From Caenorhabditis elegans (taxonomy: Eukaryota; Nematoda; Chromadorea; Rhabditida; Rhabditidae): a stretch of 64,000 nucleotides of DNA. Positions 43,966 to 57,400 of this stretch are shown one piece after another. A program made the translations under genes and the position numbers. The DNA lies in assembly GCF_000002985.6 (NCBI RefSeq), contig NC_003281.10, positions 8,308,001 to 8,372,000 on the forward strand, written 5' to 3'. The stretch's first letter is position 1. Each line of letters begins with the position of its first letter. Below the pieces are notes generated by a model. That model did not search any database. It had not been told where the DNA came from and saw nothing but the letters and a program-made list of their open reading frames with translations.

Positions 43966-46900
43966 TTAAATTTCTGCAATCAACTGTGAAATAGTCATTT
44001 TTGATGGTATCTGATTGCGAGATGTTGAAGGTGTAGATGTCTGACTAAACACACCGTTTGAGCCATTTGGAGCTCCTTGTGACATTCCTGCTGACGGAGA
44101 CGTATACACTTGTCCTGGACGGATTGGCTTCACAATTTGTGGAGCATTCATTCGTCGCATGTTACGTTGTCGAACAGCTTCCTTGATTCGTTCAACTTCT
44201 TGTTGATACTTCTTTCGTTCTGCTTGACTACGTTGCTTCGAATCACGAAGAGCAGTTTCTAATATTTTGATGCGATCTTCACGACCACGAAGACGAGCTT
44301 CCATCTTTGGCAGTTCAACGCGCAAATCGGCATTGTCGCGAACAAGCTGAAAATTCAAGTTTTAAGATAATCAAAATGAGAATAAAAACGACAAACCTGC
44401 TTGTGAACCTTCGTCAACTTGTCCAAATTGTTCTCCAAGAACTGAATTCGTTGCTTTTGAGCTGGTCCACTGAGAGAATCTTCTCCCTCGGTGTCTTGAT
44501 TGGCTTGGCATCGAGCAACAAGTACTCTCATGAACTCCTTTTTCAAATTCTTCAACGTTGTAAGCTCCATATTGACACGATCTGTTAGTGGCTTGATCTC
44601 CTTTGCCGCCTGATCCTTCACCAGCAATTGTTTCATTCTACCCGCGTCTTGACCAGATTCAACACGAGCAACATCAGCTGCAAGTTTCGCTTCAGCATCA
44701 TGCTCGGCAGCTGTACTGCTCTCTTTCGCAGCAGAGTATTCTGAGAAGAGTTTTGAAACTCCGATTCTGACATGGTTCAGAAGATCGTGATCAGGAAGTT
44801 GATCATTTTGAGAGGCAATGTCAGCAATGTTGAATTCACGAATAACATTGTAGATTCCTTCTTTGAAATGACGGATTTTTGGACCACATTCGTCAAGATG
44901 AGCATTGAGGAGTGATGTTGCTTGGTTCATTCGATCTTCCAAACTCTGGTTATCTTCTTGAACAACTTCCAACTCTCTCTTCAATTTTTCGCATTCTGCT
45001 TGTCGAACATCCAAGTTGACAGCAATCTCTTCCAGAGCTGTCATCATTTCCTTTCCTTCTTGCTGCTTGTCTTCAGCTTCTTTTTGGAATCGGTTGTTCT
45101 CTTCACGGATCAGCTCCTCGTTTTCACGCATAGTTCCCAAAGCTTCTTCTTGGAGAAGAACTTGTTGTCTAAGCTTCTCAAGCTCTTGCGAAACTTTTTG
45201 AATCTCATCATCTTTCTCGTCGAGTTGCTGATACAGTTTGACACGTTCCTCTTCGTACTTCTTCTTCTCTTCGTCAGTGATCGGGCCAGTTGTAGAAGTT
45301 AGCATTGGAGGAGCTGGAGCAATCGAACGTTCCATGAGTGGAGTCGACCCACCAGAAACTTCCGACACAGCCATTTGAGCAGAATCTGATAGATTGACCC
45401 ATTCAACCTCAGACACTGATTCTCCAGCACGCCAGCGTGAAAGTTCCAAAGCCGCTGCCTGGAGAAGGGCGGCCAATCGAGTATTCTTCTCTTTTTCTTT
45501 CTCATATCGCCGTTTCCATTCTTCTGCTGTGAGCTCTTCGTTGATTTGTACAACATTCTTGATAGTCTTCGCACGTGCTCCGAACAAAAGTGTGGATTTA
45601 GTTTCAGCTTCGTTGAAATGTGACGGAGAAGCACAAATAATAACTGTAGTACGGGAATTTCCTCCTAGAGATTCTTGAAGAATACGAGTCAGTTTGGAAT
45701 CACGATATGGAACATGAGATTTCTGAAATAAATATTCGTTTTAAGAAGGTCATAATTTAAACAACTCACAGTTCCTTCAGCCAATGCTGAAATAACTATT
45801 CCGAGTGCAGTAAGTGACTTGTTGATGTTTTTGGCTTCTTCTAAAACTGTTCCTTGAGCTCCAGTTTTGCTCACTTTCTCAGAACCAGCCAAATCAACAA
45901 GATAAAGCTTTCCGGTGAGCTGTTTCTTTGTTGTCTGATGTTCTTGTTTCACAGTAATCAAGAAGACGGAATGAGATCGAGAAGAATGTTCGTTCATGTC
46001 TGAAATTTCGTTCACATGTTAATTTGTTTAATTTTAAGTTTACTCACTCGTAACTGCAACCATTCTGTTGGATTTTCCATCTTCGATTGCCTGAAGAACC
46101 TCATCGGGTCCTCCAACAAACCGTTCGGTGGCTCCCTTCACGTATGGCACTCGATTTTTATCTTCATGAATGGACAAATTGACCTTCTCGGGGTCTAATA
46201 AATCTCGAATCTTCTCGTTGTAAATTTCATAATAGGACACTTTGATGTGAAATTGAAGATTCTCGTCCATACTATAAATGTGGTTAAAGATGTCAGCAAC
46301 GATACGTGGAATGATTCCCGACAAGCCATTATCACCGATTACTCCCTGTAAAAAATATGAAAATAATTAAATTATATTGTTAATTTCATCGAGCGCCGAA
46401 TATTTTAAACGTAAAAATTATCAAAAATCTTTCGGGCATTCGATTTCGGAAATAACTGCTGAAAATTAGTTCTCAAACTTTTCTTTTCATTAATCAGTAA
46501 AGATTTGCACTGTTGATATTACAACTTGATTGTCTTTGTCGCATTCTACGTAATTATCAAGGTTTTCATAATTCCTACCTCCATTGTATGTGTTTTTCCG
46601 GAAGATGTTTGTCCATATGCAAAAACTGTTCCATTATAACCGGATAATACATCCTGTACGATGTGATAAGCGGCTCCTTTGTACACTTGCTCTTGCGTGG
46701 TGTTCGGCTTGAACACTTTATCGAACACGTATACTTTTCCCTGAAAAATTCCAACAAATCAATCGATATATATATATATATTCAACTTTGCACTTTTCGT
46801 GTACTTTTCAAACAGATGAATGTGTCATGTGAGAGAATTGACACACCTGCATCCCCCGTGCTTCCCGTCCCTGTTGACATAATTGTTCCCTATGACCCCT

Positions 46901-47095
46901 TTGTATTACTCACCCCAAGCGATATACTGTCCTCGGAAGGGAATTTGGGCAGGAAACGGTCCGCATTCTTCTCCTCGGTCTTATTGAGCGGCCGAATACG
47001 ACAAAATACCTGAAAACAATATGAAATTGGAAAATCTAGGCGGGGAAAATTAATACCTGGACACCGCATTCTGCTCCGTCTGTCCGCGGCTCCAT
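43966..47095 (-). CDS. unc-116: Kinesin-1 heavy chain UNC-116
   Basis: Seven exons from ATG at 47095 to TAA at 43966, about 815 residues, a full-length kinesin-1 heavy chain. Motor domain: [11 protein letters not shown]-loop GQTSSGKT with [10 protein letters not shown], switch I NEHSSRSH, switch II VDLAGSE, and [17 protein letters not shown]. The long exon at about 44399-45726 encodes the neck and coiled-coil stalk. The last exon carries the tail with the IAK-like autoinhibitory motif [13 protein letters not shown]-116 works with kinesin light chains as a plus-end motor for axonal cargo, nuclear migration and meiotic spindle positioning. The first exon follows a TTTTCAG acceptor. Its last two exons are duplicated at 35771-36354, but this copy is complete. 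Confidence 0.95.
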
Positions 47096-48986
47096 TTTCA
47101 GAGAATAATGATCACCAGTTGGCGGTTTGTAACGGCGCCTATCGTATTAATTACCCGGCTTCTCCTTACAATGCCTGCAATAAGTATAATCAATATGCTG
47201 AGTAGAGAACAAGAAAAGATGACGAGATGCAAGAGAAATAGAGAAAGGAGGAAACGGCAAAACATTGCGAAATTTCGGAATATTTCATCACTCGTCTCGT
47301 GCGCGATGCACAGAAGCTGCGAGTTTTGTTTGATTGGGCGGCTTTGACAAAAAATAAACTAAAGGCTCATAGATTATGGATAGACAACGGAATGATAACA
47401 AAATAACAAAAACTGCAACGTTTGTACTGAATATTCAAAATTTTCACACAGAAAATAGAGAAATAGAAAAAGACTGGCGTCGATCAAACGTGGCACACAC
47501 AAATTTCACAAATTTATGCATTTTTGGTTAAATTGTTCGAAAAATGAGTTCGGAAAATGTTTTATAATTGAAATAATAGCTTCAAAACAACAGGAAACTT
47601 CTGGAAACAATAAAAGTTTTTCCCGCGCGGAAAAATGTTTTAGTTGGCAATTTGTCGTGAAATCTTGGGTTTTTCGAATTACGTACGTTTGCCTATCGTA
47701 TTTTCGGTCAGATTAATTTTTAATTTCAGTTTTCTTTTTTTTTTCAGCAATGCTTATTTAATTACTTATTTATATTTGACATTTTATGTATATGCGCGAG
47801 AATTAAAAATTAAAAACAACTTGCAAAATCTCGTACATTTTCAAAATTTTATACTATAAAATTAACACCATCCAGCAGTGCTCAGTAAACCCGTTCATAA
47901 TATACCCAGATTTAAACCAAATTAAAACCGTACAAGCCTATATTGTGAATTTATCTGCACAAATTTGGTTTGGATCTACACAAAATCGATTTGGAAATAC
48001 ACAAACCTACACAAATTCAGTTTACATCTACTCAAACTTGCAATCTATGCAAATTAAGTTTGGATCTAGACAATCTTGGTTTACATCTGCCCAAAATTAG
48101 AATTTTTCATAATATAGGCTTGTACGGTTTTAATTTGGTTTAAATCTGGGTATATTCTGAACGGGTTTACTGAGTGACAAGAAAGACAAAGTGAAACTGA
48201 AATCGCAAATCCAAAAACTAACATTTCTCCACGATACTTGTCTCTTAACTTTTCGGAATGAATATTAGCTTCAATATTATGCAATAACATATGGATAAAT
48301 GCGGTTTTAAATAAATTTCATAGATAAATACACAAACTAAACAAGATGAGGATATCCGAGGGCAAATAAGGAGACTCAAACCAAATATGGTCATCAAATT
48401 GACAATGAGTAATGGCCAATACGACACGATACGGCAGATGGTGAAGGAAGGCGGGGGAGACCGATTCGGATGCGAAAAAGAACGATAAGAGAGAAAAGAC
48501 ACTGCAGGTGGGAGTATTGTGTTCAGTAGATTTTCGTGGTGGGACCTAGAGGATGGTCGGTGCAAAAGCTTCATTGAAAAAGAGTGAAACGAGAGGAGAG
48601 ACACACTCACAACATTCATTCGTTTGGCGGGAAAAGAGACGAGGGAAGACTTTAGTATTGGGTGGTAGAAAGAGTTGGAGAAAGAAATTCGAAGGGATAC
48701 AAGGAATGTATTGGCATCGTGAAGAGACACAGAGATACATCCGTGGTTCCCTGTGTTCTCTTCATTTTGTATAATGTTTTATTCTCGGTCAGAGGGACAA
48801 CGGACGGCCTCTTCAAACACTCACAGAACATTCGCTCACTGCGCTCACTAGTAGAGAATAAAGGAAGTTACGAGAGAATGAAACTTCGAAGATAAATCAA
48901 TTTTATTTTTTAAAATCAATGTTCGTAAACTTCGAATTAAGTGAAACCGTAATTTGAGATATATGAGTTTTGTTTGATCATCACAG
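47096..48986. other. unc-116 upstream region
   Basis: No supported exon. The first 300 bp upstream of unc-116 (GGCGCCTATCG, GCGCGATGC words) probably hold its promoter. Inside lies a MITE (47881-48174), then about 700 bp with purine-rich tracts (48550-48720). Open frames here are not protein-like. Confidence 0.5.
47881..48174. mobile_element. MITE with about 75-bp terminal inverted repeats
   Basis: The left end CTCAGTAAACCCGTTCA through AAAACCGTACAAGCC and the right end (reverse complement, finishing TGAACGGGTTTACTGAG) pair over about 75 bp with few mismatches. The interior holds degenerate direct repeats of TTTGGTTTGGATCTACAC. With no ORF and a 294-bp length, it is a nonautonomous DNA transposon. 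A clear target duplication is not visible. Confidence 0.85.
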
Positions 48987-50264
48987 CTACCATTTTCTCG
49001 GTCCATAGCCACATTGAGACAATGGATCTGATTCTGGTGGTTGATGATATAGTGGTGCATATCCTGCTGCTGCAGATGGATCATAGTGATTTGATGAAGC
49101 AGATGATGAGGCATGTACAGAAGTTACGGGACGTGACGGCGTTAGATAAGCAGTGTGATTTGGAGGCTGAAAATGTAATGCAATATTTTAAAACACGTTT
49201 TACAAGATAATTTATTTAAACTTTATAAAACTTACTAGTTGCACGAGGTTTTGTTGTTCCTGCTCTTTTATCTTATGTTCCGCTATTTTAACGGACTCCT
49301 TCAATACAGCACGTCGGGTGAACATCAGAACATCCTGAAAAATGTTTCATAACGCGTTATAATACGAGGTTGCAATCAAGTCCTGATGACTACGCCTGAT
49401 ATTGTTTGTTGAAGAATTAGTCGCATCTTTTTTTGAAAGCATTCTATATTCTCACCCTGATGTATATTGACTTGGTTAGAAGAACATCAACAGATCTGGA
49501 GTCTGCGAAAGTTATAATGCAGAAGTGAAGCGGCCCTTCTGAATCCTGCAACAATAAAAATTAACATGAAATAAACATACAAATAATTAAAAACTTACAC
49601 TGACAAATTCTACATCTGTGATTTTTCCGTAGGCTCCAAAATTCATTTTCAGTTCTTTTGAAGTTAATCTGTCTAGTGGAAAATAAGAAACAAAAAGTCG
49701 TTTTGATTCTACTTTCAACTTCTTATCATTTTCATCTTTTGCTGGCTCAACAGTGCATTTGGCTCGATCGATTTCATGAATATCTGATTTCATGCAATTT
49801 GAATATCCGTTCGAATCAACGAAAGTGATGTAGGCGTAGCCTGCGCTAGTCTTTCTCGGCTCTTTGATAAATGCTTCACCTTCTCCAATTTTTTCTGGAA
49901 CTCGGCATTTTTACTTTTTTCAAAAGCTTTCGAACTTACGTACTCATGTAACTCTCAAAATCGCCGTGTTTTTCAACATCGTATCGTTCGACATCGAGCT
50001 CGTCATCTAATACATCATCATTTTCCACAGGCTCATATCGAATCGATGATCGTGTTGAAATTTTCTCCTCGTCTGGTCCATTGTCGAATACCTATAAAAT
50101 GAAAATAATGACATTTTCTATCAGAACAAGAGTTTCTGTACCGAATATCTAGGAGGAGGAGGTAGAATGCACTCGTATAAAGTTCCAAATTGTTCAAAAT
50201 ATTTTTTAACTGTCGATTCCGTTGTATAGCTATCCAATCCTTGCACAAAAATCCTTTTTACCAT
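48987..50264 (-). CDS. RNA-binding protein with two RRM domains
   Basis: ATG at 50264 to TAG at 48987, about six exons. An N-terminal RRM (RIFVQGLDSYTTESTVKKYF, EQFGTLYECILPPPP) is interrupted by an acidic insert (DDVLDDELDVERYD) before its second half (AYITFVDSNGYSN). A second RRM follows (RLFVSYFPLDRLTSKELKMN, FGAYGKITDVEFV, FCIITFADSRSVD), then a Gln/Lys helix and a Pro/Tyr/Ser-rich tail ending QCGYGPRKW. The RNP motifs are weak, so RNA binding may be atypical. I do not recognise a named orthologue. It shares a 360-bp divergent promoter with rfp-1. Exon borders in the middle are approximate. Confidence 0.7.
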
Positions 50265-50626
50265 TGTTATTTGGACGAAAGACCGAAATTTGAGGAGAAA
50301 AAAACGAATTAAGAATTCGAAAGTCCCGCAAGTCTCGTAAATGCTGTTCGGTCGTAAATCTACCCCATTTCCGTCTCTTGACCGTAGTCACACACTCTCT
50401 CACTCAGGTCTCGCAACGAAAAGAGTGCCATTTGAAATGTCTCTTTGGAAATCTTTTTGTAATCACCTTTTTTGCACTCCAAAAACAATAAAATTGTCAT
50501 CAAATCTGTTCAAAAACATTGATTAAGTATCCGTTAATATGTTTAAAATCTTTTCCTTGTTTTCCCTGCTTTCTACCATCTCTTTAACATTTTGTATACA
50601 ATATTAGAAACGTATTGATTTCAGGT
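50265..50626. promoter_or_regulatory. Divergent promoter between the RRM gene and rfp-1
   Basis: About 360 bp between two head-to-head starts, with CACTCTCTCACTCAGGTC near 50392 and an ATTTCAG acceptor at 50618-50624 for rfp-1 trans-splicing. Confidence 0.5.
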
Positions 50627-53600
50627 ATGATGAAAAGAAGTAATGAAGGTATAGGAGGAGAAAATTATGCAAGTAGCCCGAGTGACGATGGACAACAAAA
50701 ACGACGCAAAATTCAATTCGAACCGGTCCGAATGCCCGCTGTTAGCAACGTGGTATGTCTTTCATTTAAAATCGAGGATACTATTAATAATCCCTAACGA
50801 TTTCAGAACGATATAAGAGCTCGTGCCGTAGTTTATCAGACATCTAAATTAAAGCAGCAATTGTTGTACAAAAATAAGCGAATAGCCGAATTGGAAAAAG
50901 AAAATGAACGGTCCAAGAGGCGGCAGCAGACAGACGAAAGCAACTTTCTGAAGGTTTATAATATGTTCTCAGATGTACGTTTTTACTTATTTTCAGATTG
51001 CAATTAGTTATTTTCTTTTTCAGATTGAGAAATACATATGTACACAAACTAAGAATGAGTTTGGAGAATACATCGGAGGAGACACTGCACCAACTGGTAT
51101 AGACGTTCTTGGAATGACTAATGAAACATATAACAAGTTCTTTGATCAGGCAAAGCAGAATTTGTGAGTTTTAAATTATTAAAATTCACTCTTAATTTAC
51201 ATATTTCTATAGACGGAATGCATTCGTATCGTATGCTAAAGCGCGCCACGATCGGGCTCACGAATCCACCATTTTCATCGATAAACTAAAAACATTGATC
51301 GATTCTCCTACCTTCAATCCAAATGGTGTCCATAAGGAGCTTACAGCCAAAGCAGCAAGTTTAGCTATACAAAATGAAAAGCTTCAATCCGAAGTTACCA
51401 AAGTTCAAAGCGATTGTTACAATTTGGAACGGAAAAAGCGTATTCTAACGGATAAGCTTTCTGTACAAGAGAACAGAGTTCAAGAATTAGAACATCAATT
51501 GGAAGATGCCCGATTTGAAACTGACAAACATATGCGTCTTGCTAACAAATTTGAGTACAAACTAGCCACCCTCGTCTCGGAGGGACAGTCTGGAGGGAAC
51601 GGAGGGGCGACACCGTCTTCGTCGGGTACAACAAATGCTACTGAGAAGAAGATATCAGCTCCAGATATTCCACCAAGTGAAACAGCTGCAAAAGAAGTGA
51701 GATTTAAAAATTTTTTATCAATCGAAATGAATAACGCATTTTTAAAAAATAATTTCAGATCGAAAATCTGCGTCTTGAACGAGATGAACAGGAATCCATT
51801 GCATCACGACGCCTTCAAGATCTCGAGGAGATGAATAAAAAAGTTCAAACATTAACACAGGAAAATAGCAAGCTAAGACTAGAGGTACCGTTTTGACTAT
51901 ATATTAATTTTTATCCATTACAAAAATATGAAATTTTTACCCGAATTTCTTCTATTACCTCTGAAATAGTTGCAGACACAAACTTTCTTCTCTGTGGATT
52001 CAATTGTCAACTCGGAGGAATACAAGAATCTTAAAAAGTACTACTCATTAGCAATTAAAGAATACGAGCGAGTCAGCAAAGATCTTGAAGATATCACAAC
52101 AGAACGTGATGCTTTCCGCAGTGCAAAGGAAGCTCGTGCAATGCTAATGTCTGAAGAACATCAGAAGACGCTGAAGGAAATTCAATGTCAATCGGATATT
52201 CACAATTCTTTCTACAAAGTATCTCATGACAGTGAAGTTCTACGCTGCGAATTCGAAACTGTTAAGGAAGAATATAATAAGACGGTGAAGCAAAGCGAGT
52301 GGGATGAAATGAAAGCAACTTTGAATACTCTACGATCTATGAATAGATCGTTAAAATCAGAGAAAATTCGTTTGCGCGAAAAGGATAAGCAATCTCAAAA
52401 AGATATCAACACTCTCAAGTCTGAGTTAACTTCACTGAAAGAAGCCCAGGATAAATGTCTACTTGTTCCTCTTGAAGACGTTAGTAATGCTCCACCGGAA
52501 GATGTTAATAAAATTCGTCAAGAATACGAATCTTTGTGTAAAGAAGTAAAACGACTGGGAGCAATGGAAAAACAGGAGAAGCAGAAACAAGTCGAAGTAA
52601 GTCATTGTACCTTATTTGACAAAAATGTGTTTTCAAAGTACACGTCCTTTCGTTATTTGGTACTTTCAGTAAACTCTAAAACATTATTTCTGCGTCTGTT
52701 CATATCTCTACAATCCCGTGTGAGAATTTACAGAAAGAAGTCAATCGTCAAATTGCTGATAAATTGTCCGAATTGGAGACTCTTCGTAAGACCAATGAAA
52801 TGCTGACTAATGACGAAGAATGCATATCTGATGAGTTAGAAGCCATTGGAACAGCTGTAGAAGAAGAACAAGAACGGAATGCTCAACTGTACATTGAGAA
52901 GCGGGAACAGGAGGATCGAAATCTGAAAATGATGAATGATCGAATGATTCAGAATCAGACATTTAATCGATTGCGTGAAAAATTGTCTTGTTTGGAAAGT
53001 AAAGCACAAACAGATGCTCAAATAGCAAAAATGCACGAATTTGAGAAGAAAGCAAATGAAGAGTTGGTAACTAAACTGTCGGAATCAGTTCAGTTCAAAT
53101 CTGCCGAATTAACGTTAGTTTTGAATGTTAAGAAATCCATAAATTAAAATATCATTTTTTAGACGTCTCACAAACTTGATGGAACAACATAGAAAGAACA
53201 TTCAAGAAGTTGGAATGTCACGAGACGAAAACCAAATTAAAGCGGATCGATGTGAAGGTCAAATGAAGCAAATTCAAGAATTATACGCTGCCAAGGCACG
53301 TGAAATCGAAGATTTTAAATTCAAGAGACAACGTGCTGAAGAGGAACTTGAGACGCTTCGAATTAAATATGAACGAGTAAAACGAAATGAGTCTGTACCG
53401 GCTCAAAGTGGTGATCAAGTCCTCGAGGAAGCGAATCGACAAATGAAAGAAACACTGACTTGTCCATCATGTAAAACGAGGCCAAAGGATTGTATTATGC
53501 TCAAATGCTATCATTTATTCTGTGAAACTTGCATTAAGACTATGTTAGTTTCATTTTTCAAACACTAAAATTGGTTGGTTTGACCTAGACGCAAAAATTT

Positions 53601-54088
53601 TCAATTTTTAATTAAAAAAAATGTATCGACACGCGTCTTTAGAGAGTACTGTAATTTCAAACTCTTGATGCTACGAAATTTTCATCAATTTTTCATAGTT
53701 TCTCGATAAAAAATGTCAACTGAATATGAAATTTAAAAAAAACCCGAATTTTAACAAATTGTGAGAATTTGGTATTACAATACCTATTTCTCACAATCTT
53801 TTAACTAATAAAAAAGTGCAACTAGTTATGAAAATTCCGCTAAAACAAAAGTCTGAGACTACAGTACTCTTTGAAGACGCACACCTTTTCCCATTTAACA
53901 AAACATTTTGTCGTGTATTTTCAGCTTGAAATTTCGCGTCGGAGTAAAACGAAAAATACATATTCAAGCGATATCTCGCATTTCTAGCTTATGATTCAAA
54001 AAATTCCAGGTACGACACTCGTCAACGGAAATGCCCGAAATGCAACAGCAACTTCGGAGCCAATGACTTCCATCGTATTTTCATCTAG
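50627..54088 (+). CDS. rfp-1: RFP-1, Bre1/RNF20-40-type E3 ubiquitin ligase
   Basis: Nine or ten exons from ATG at 50627 (two bases after an acceptor) to TAG at 54088, about 830 residues. The N-terminus has a basic patch (QQKRRKIQFEPV) and the Bre1-like LKQQLLYKNKRIAELEKE; nearly the whole length is coiled coil; the C-terminus is a C3HC4 RING (CPSCKTRPKDCIMLKCYHLF, CETCIKTM, then CPKCNSNFGANDFHRI). This is the classic Bre1 plan: the enzyme monoubiquitinates histone H2B with a Rad6/UBC-1 E2, and RFP-1 is known to interact with UBC-1. It acts in the nucleus. The RING is split by a 460-bp intron that contains a foldback element; the join ACT-ATG-TAC keeps frame. Confidence 0.9.
53590..53935. repeat. 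Foldback element in the last rfp-1 intron
   Basis: CTTTAGAGAGTACTGTAATTTCAAAC in the left half and the inverted GAGACTACAGTACTCTTTGAAG in the right half, near ACACCTTTTCCCATTTAAC. It is the best preserved member of the family and lies between the two halves of the RING coding sequence. Confidence 0.65.
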
Positions 54089-54483
54089 AACCGCCATTAA
54101 ATTATTTAGTAAATTTCCTCATTTTCTCAATCTCTCAGTTCAACATGGGTTTCTGTCCTCCGTTTTCTCTGTTTTGGTCCCTTCCCCTCCCCCCACCTCT
54201 CACAGCGCAATTTCTAAGCTTCTATCTTAAACTGTCTCATCCTATCAAGTTATTGAATCACTATCTCTATAGTTAGTCGGCTTATATTATTTGAATTCTG
54301 TTCTGATACTCTGAATCTCCGTGATGATGCCACGGCACGCACACATCCACAAGTTTATGAACTTTGTTGAAGTTGATATTGATATAATTTTGAAGTTGTA
54401 AATTCTTATGTTTTTTCTCATTTTATTAAAAATGTATAGTAATAGTTATTCTTGTTTCAAAAATTATGCATGATGATAATATA

Positions 54484-57400
54484 TCAAAGTTCTGAATGTT
54501 GACTAGATTCTGTTGGTGCTCCACCTCCTTGCATAAATGGGCAACCACCACCACCACCCTCTGTAATTGGTGGATGACGAGAGAATGGCTGAAAATTCAA
54601 GAGATTTTATTTGACTGGAAACAAAACTTTTACTTACATCGGAATCCAGGAAAAGTGTGTGATCTGGAAGAACAAGAGTCTCCTCGAATCCGAATACTTC
54701 GTTCACTTTTTCAACTTGAAGATATCTTAATGGATGTGGCTCTTTTGTTGAGAGAACTTCTGTAATTTCGGTCTCGGCACGATGAATTCTTTGTTAAATT
54801 CAACAAAAATCACGAAACTTCGCGTATGGCTAAGTATCTGGAAAAACTCACGATCCGCTTCAGATGTAATAATCATCTGGAGAATTTTCTGAAGATGATC
54901 AGGGCATTTAGGCTTTGAAATTGGAATTCGATGCACTCGATCCTTGTTCAAAAACACAATTATTGATTCGTTCTCCCCAACTCCCAATGCTTTTTTGGTT
55001 TTCTTAATCATCTCACTTTCCCCATCAATTTTTGTGAAAATATAGGTTTTCCGAGCATCTTGCCGAGCAGACAACTTCGAGAAAGGCTCAAATTCCCCTG
55101 CGCCGCCAATTTGAATAAGAATTGGACGTTTTTGATGAAACAGTAGATCCGTTGTGAAACCATTTGAAATACCAATCTAAAACTTGAAATTTTCTCTTGA
55201 TATAAAATAGAAACATACAATTGAAGGAATCGAAGATTTTGTGATAAACTCCATCAAAGTGGCTGGATCAAATTTTCCTGAATAATCCGTTCTTTTTTGT
55301 TTTTCAGCATGACGATATGTGGTTATGGCCGGTTTTGAGCTGAAAAAAGATTATTATCATTACTCAGCTGGAAAAAAATGGTCTCGACACGATCGGAAAT
55401 TGTTTTTTGAAGGCTACGAAAAGGAATGTGCGCCTTTGAGGAGTACGGTAGTGCACGTTATTCTCGTTTTTTACTGCTTTTCCACATTTCCACATTTCCA
55501 AATTGCAAATTTCTTTAAGACATTATATATTCTCTGGCAAGACGTTTTTTTATAATCGAAACATTAGACAAATTTCGTTATTCAGGATACATATAGGTTT
55601 TCGAAGTTTCGGAAAAAAAACTATTTTAAATTCCGCGCGCAAATAAGCGCCCTTCGTGTGTACTCCTCTCGGATAATCAAATAATTAATTTGTCAATTTG
55701 TTTTTTCAGCATAATTTTAAGTTATTTTCATATTTTCTCATGATTTTTTCTGCTTTTTTAATTGTGCTAGGGGCAATTGAAAGTCTATGAACACACTTCA
55801 AACCAATTGATTGTTCAATAACATCTAAAATTACACAAAACGCGATTTTTTCAATTATTCAGTTATTATTGTTCTTCGAAACAATAATTTTCGATTAAAA
55901 AAAACCAACAAAACCTTAAAGGTTTATTTAAAATATATTTGATCGTATCGCGACTACTATCTTAAACCAACTTACTTTTCGTTTATAAAATAAGCTACAT
56001 AATATTTTCCAGATAACTTCTCAGCGGCAATTTGAAAGTGTTGAAAAGATGTATCCTGATCAGATGGGAATACTCCAATTGTCACTGATGATCGCTTCTT
56101 CCCTCCAACAATTCCTTTCTTAAACTCGGAAAGCTTCGATTCATTTGGAAGTCTTTGAATCGCTCCGGATAGTGATCTGGAAGGATTTATCTAAAGTAAT
56201 ATCTAAATTTAAAAATTTACTCACAATTCAACCCAATTTTCGTAAAACTCCACGTCCCCAATATTCTCGGTTTTTCCAGTATTCTGCCCATTTCTATACG
56301 AGACAACAGTATGATAGTCTTCAGAGTTGAGGCCCTGACAAAAATCAGCGTTGTCATGACAGGGAACATGTGCCAAAAGAGTGTCTGCAAGTTATAAAAT
56401 TGCCATTTTTCTCTAAATTTCTATGGAAAACCTTCAGAAATCTTTATCTTGTCGGCTACTCGTGACCAGAGATTGAATGTATGAAGACTGACCATTCTAT
56501 CTGAAAATTTGGTTAACACTTAAAAAAAACCTTGTATATATTTAACTTTGAAAAATATATTCAAAACTTTCACGTGCTAAATGTTCAATATCACGTCGCA
56601 TGAAGAATCCAATTTCTCTGCACCTGTCTATATCTTAATTTTCAGTTCTGCGGGTCACCACGTCAAATAGGTCACCATGAGGTCGAAAGTTCAAGTAGGG
56701 TCATCCAAGTGCCGAAGACAAACTGTTCCAGATAAATCAGTTCGAGTTTTGTTTATCCAGAACACAGTGATCCAGAACTGCTTACGTCTTCTAAAGGTTT
56801 ATGGTTTGTTCGGCAAAAGCTAACTGAAATTGTGTTTCCAGAATGGAGTCTCCAAATATGAGAAAACGTCTAATCGAAATGGAATCATCGTTGGAAGTGA
56901 AGAAGACAGCTACTACAGTGAAACAAGAACCACTTGAGACTTCATCTCCACTCCTTGCATCCATGATTTCGACTGCACCCAACCCACCACCGACTTCGCC
57001 TCATGCTCTGAACTATCTGACTCTTTTGGGTTTGTTGTTTTTTGTCATCAAATTAAATATTTTGATAACTTTCCTTGAAATCTAAAATAAATATGCTTCA
57101 ATTTTCAGCTGCGTTCCGGCAATTTCTCCACGGATACATCCAAGCTGGTGGAGATGAAAATCTGGCGAACACTCTTGGCAACTACGTCGCTGCTCTTCCA
57201 ATGCCACCTAATTCTCTGAACCCAATCGGTCCTCTGAATGCTCCAAAATCTCCATTCAAGCAGCAGCAGAAGTTTCACTCTATCATAAAAGCTGTCAAAC
57301 GGGAACCAGTCTCGGAGCCGGCGCAAAATGCAGGATCCGGTGATTCCTCTGTGACGTTGAGTTCGGCACTCGGAGAAGATGCTGTGCCACAAAATAGGTG

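Larger units (their letters stand above)
36281..44475. repeat. Tandem duplication, unit 2 (8,195 bp)
   Basis: Second copy of the unit at 28326-36280. Its right end runs seamlessly into the intact unc-116 gene, so this copy supplies the functional unc-116 3' end. Gene-by-gene coordinates follow from unit 1 by adding 8,195 (right of the HSE array). Confidence 0.95.

Noticed and set aside
44922-45302. 126-residue plus-strand frame, Leu/Phe-rich
   Set aside because: Antisense of the unc-116 coiled-coil exon; the composition is explained by complementing Glu/Lys/Gln codons.
48245-48730. 161-residue minus-strand frame
   Set aside because: Antisense of purine-rich promoter DNA; no acceptor or donor and low-complexity composition.
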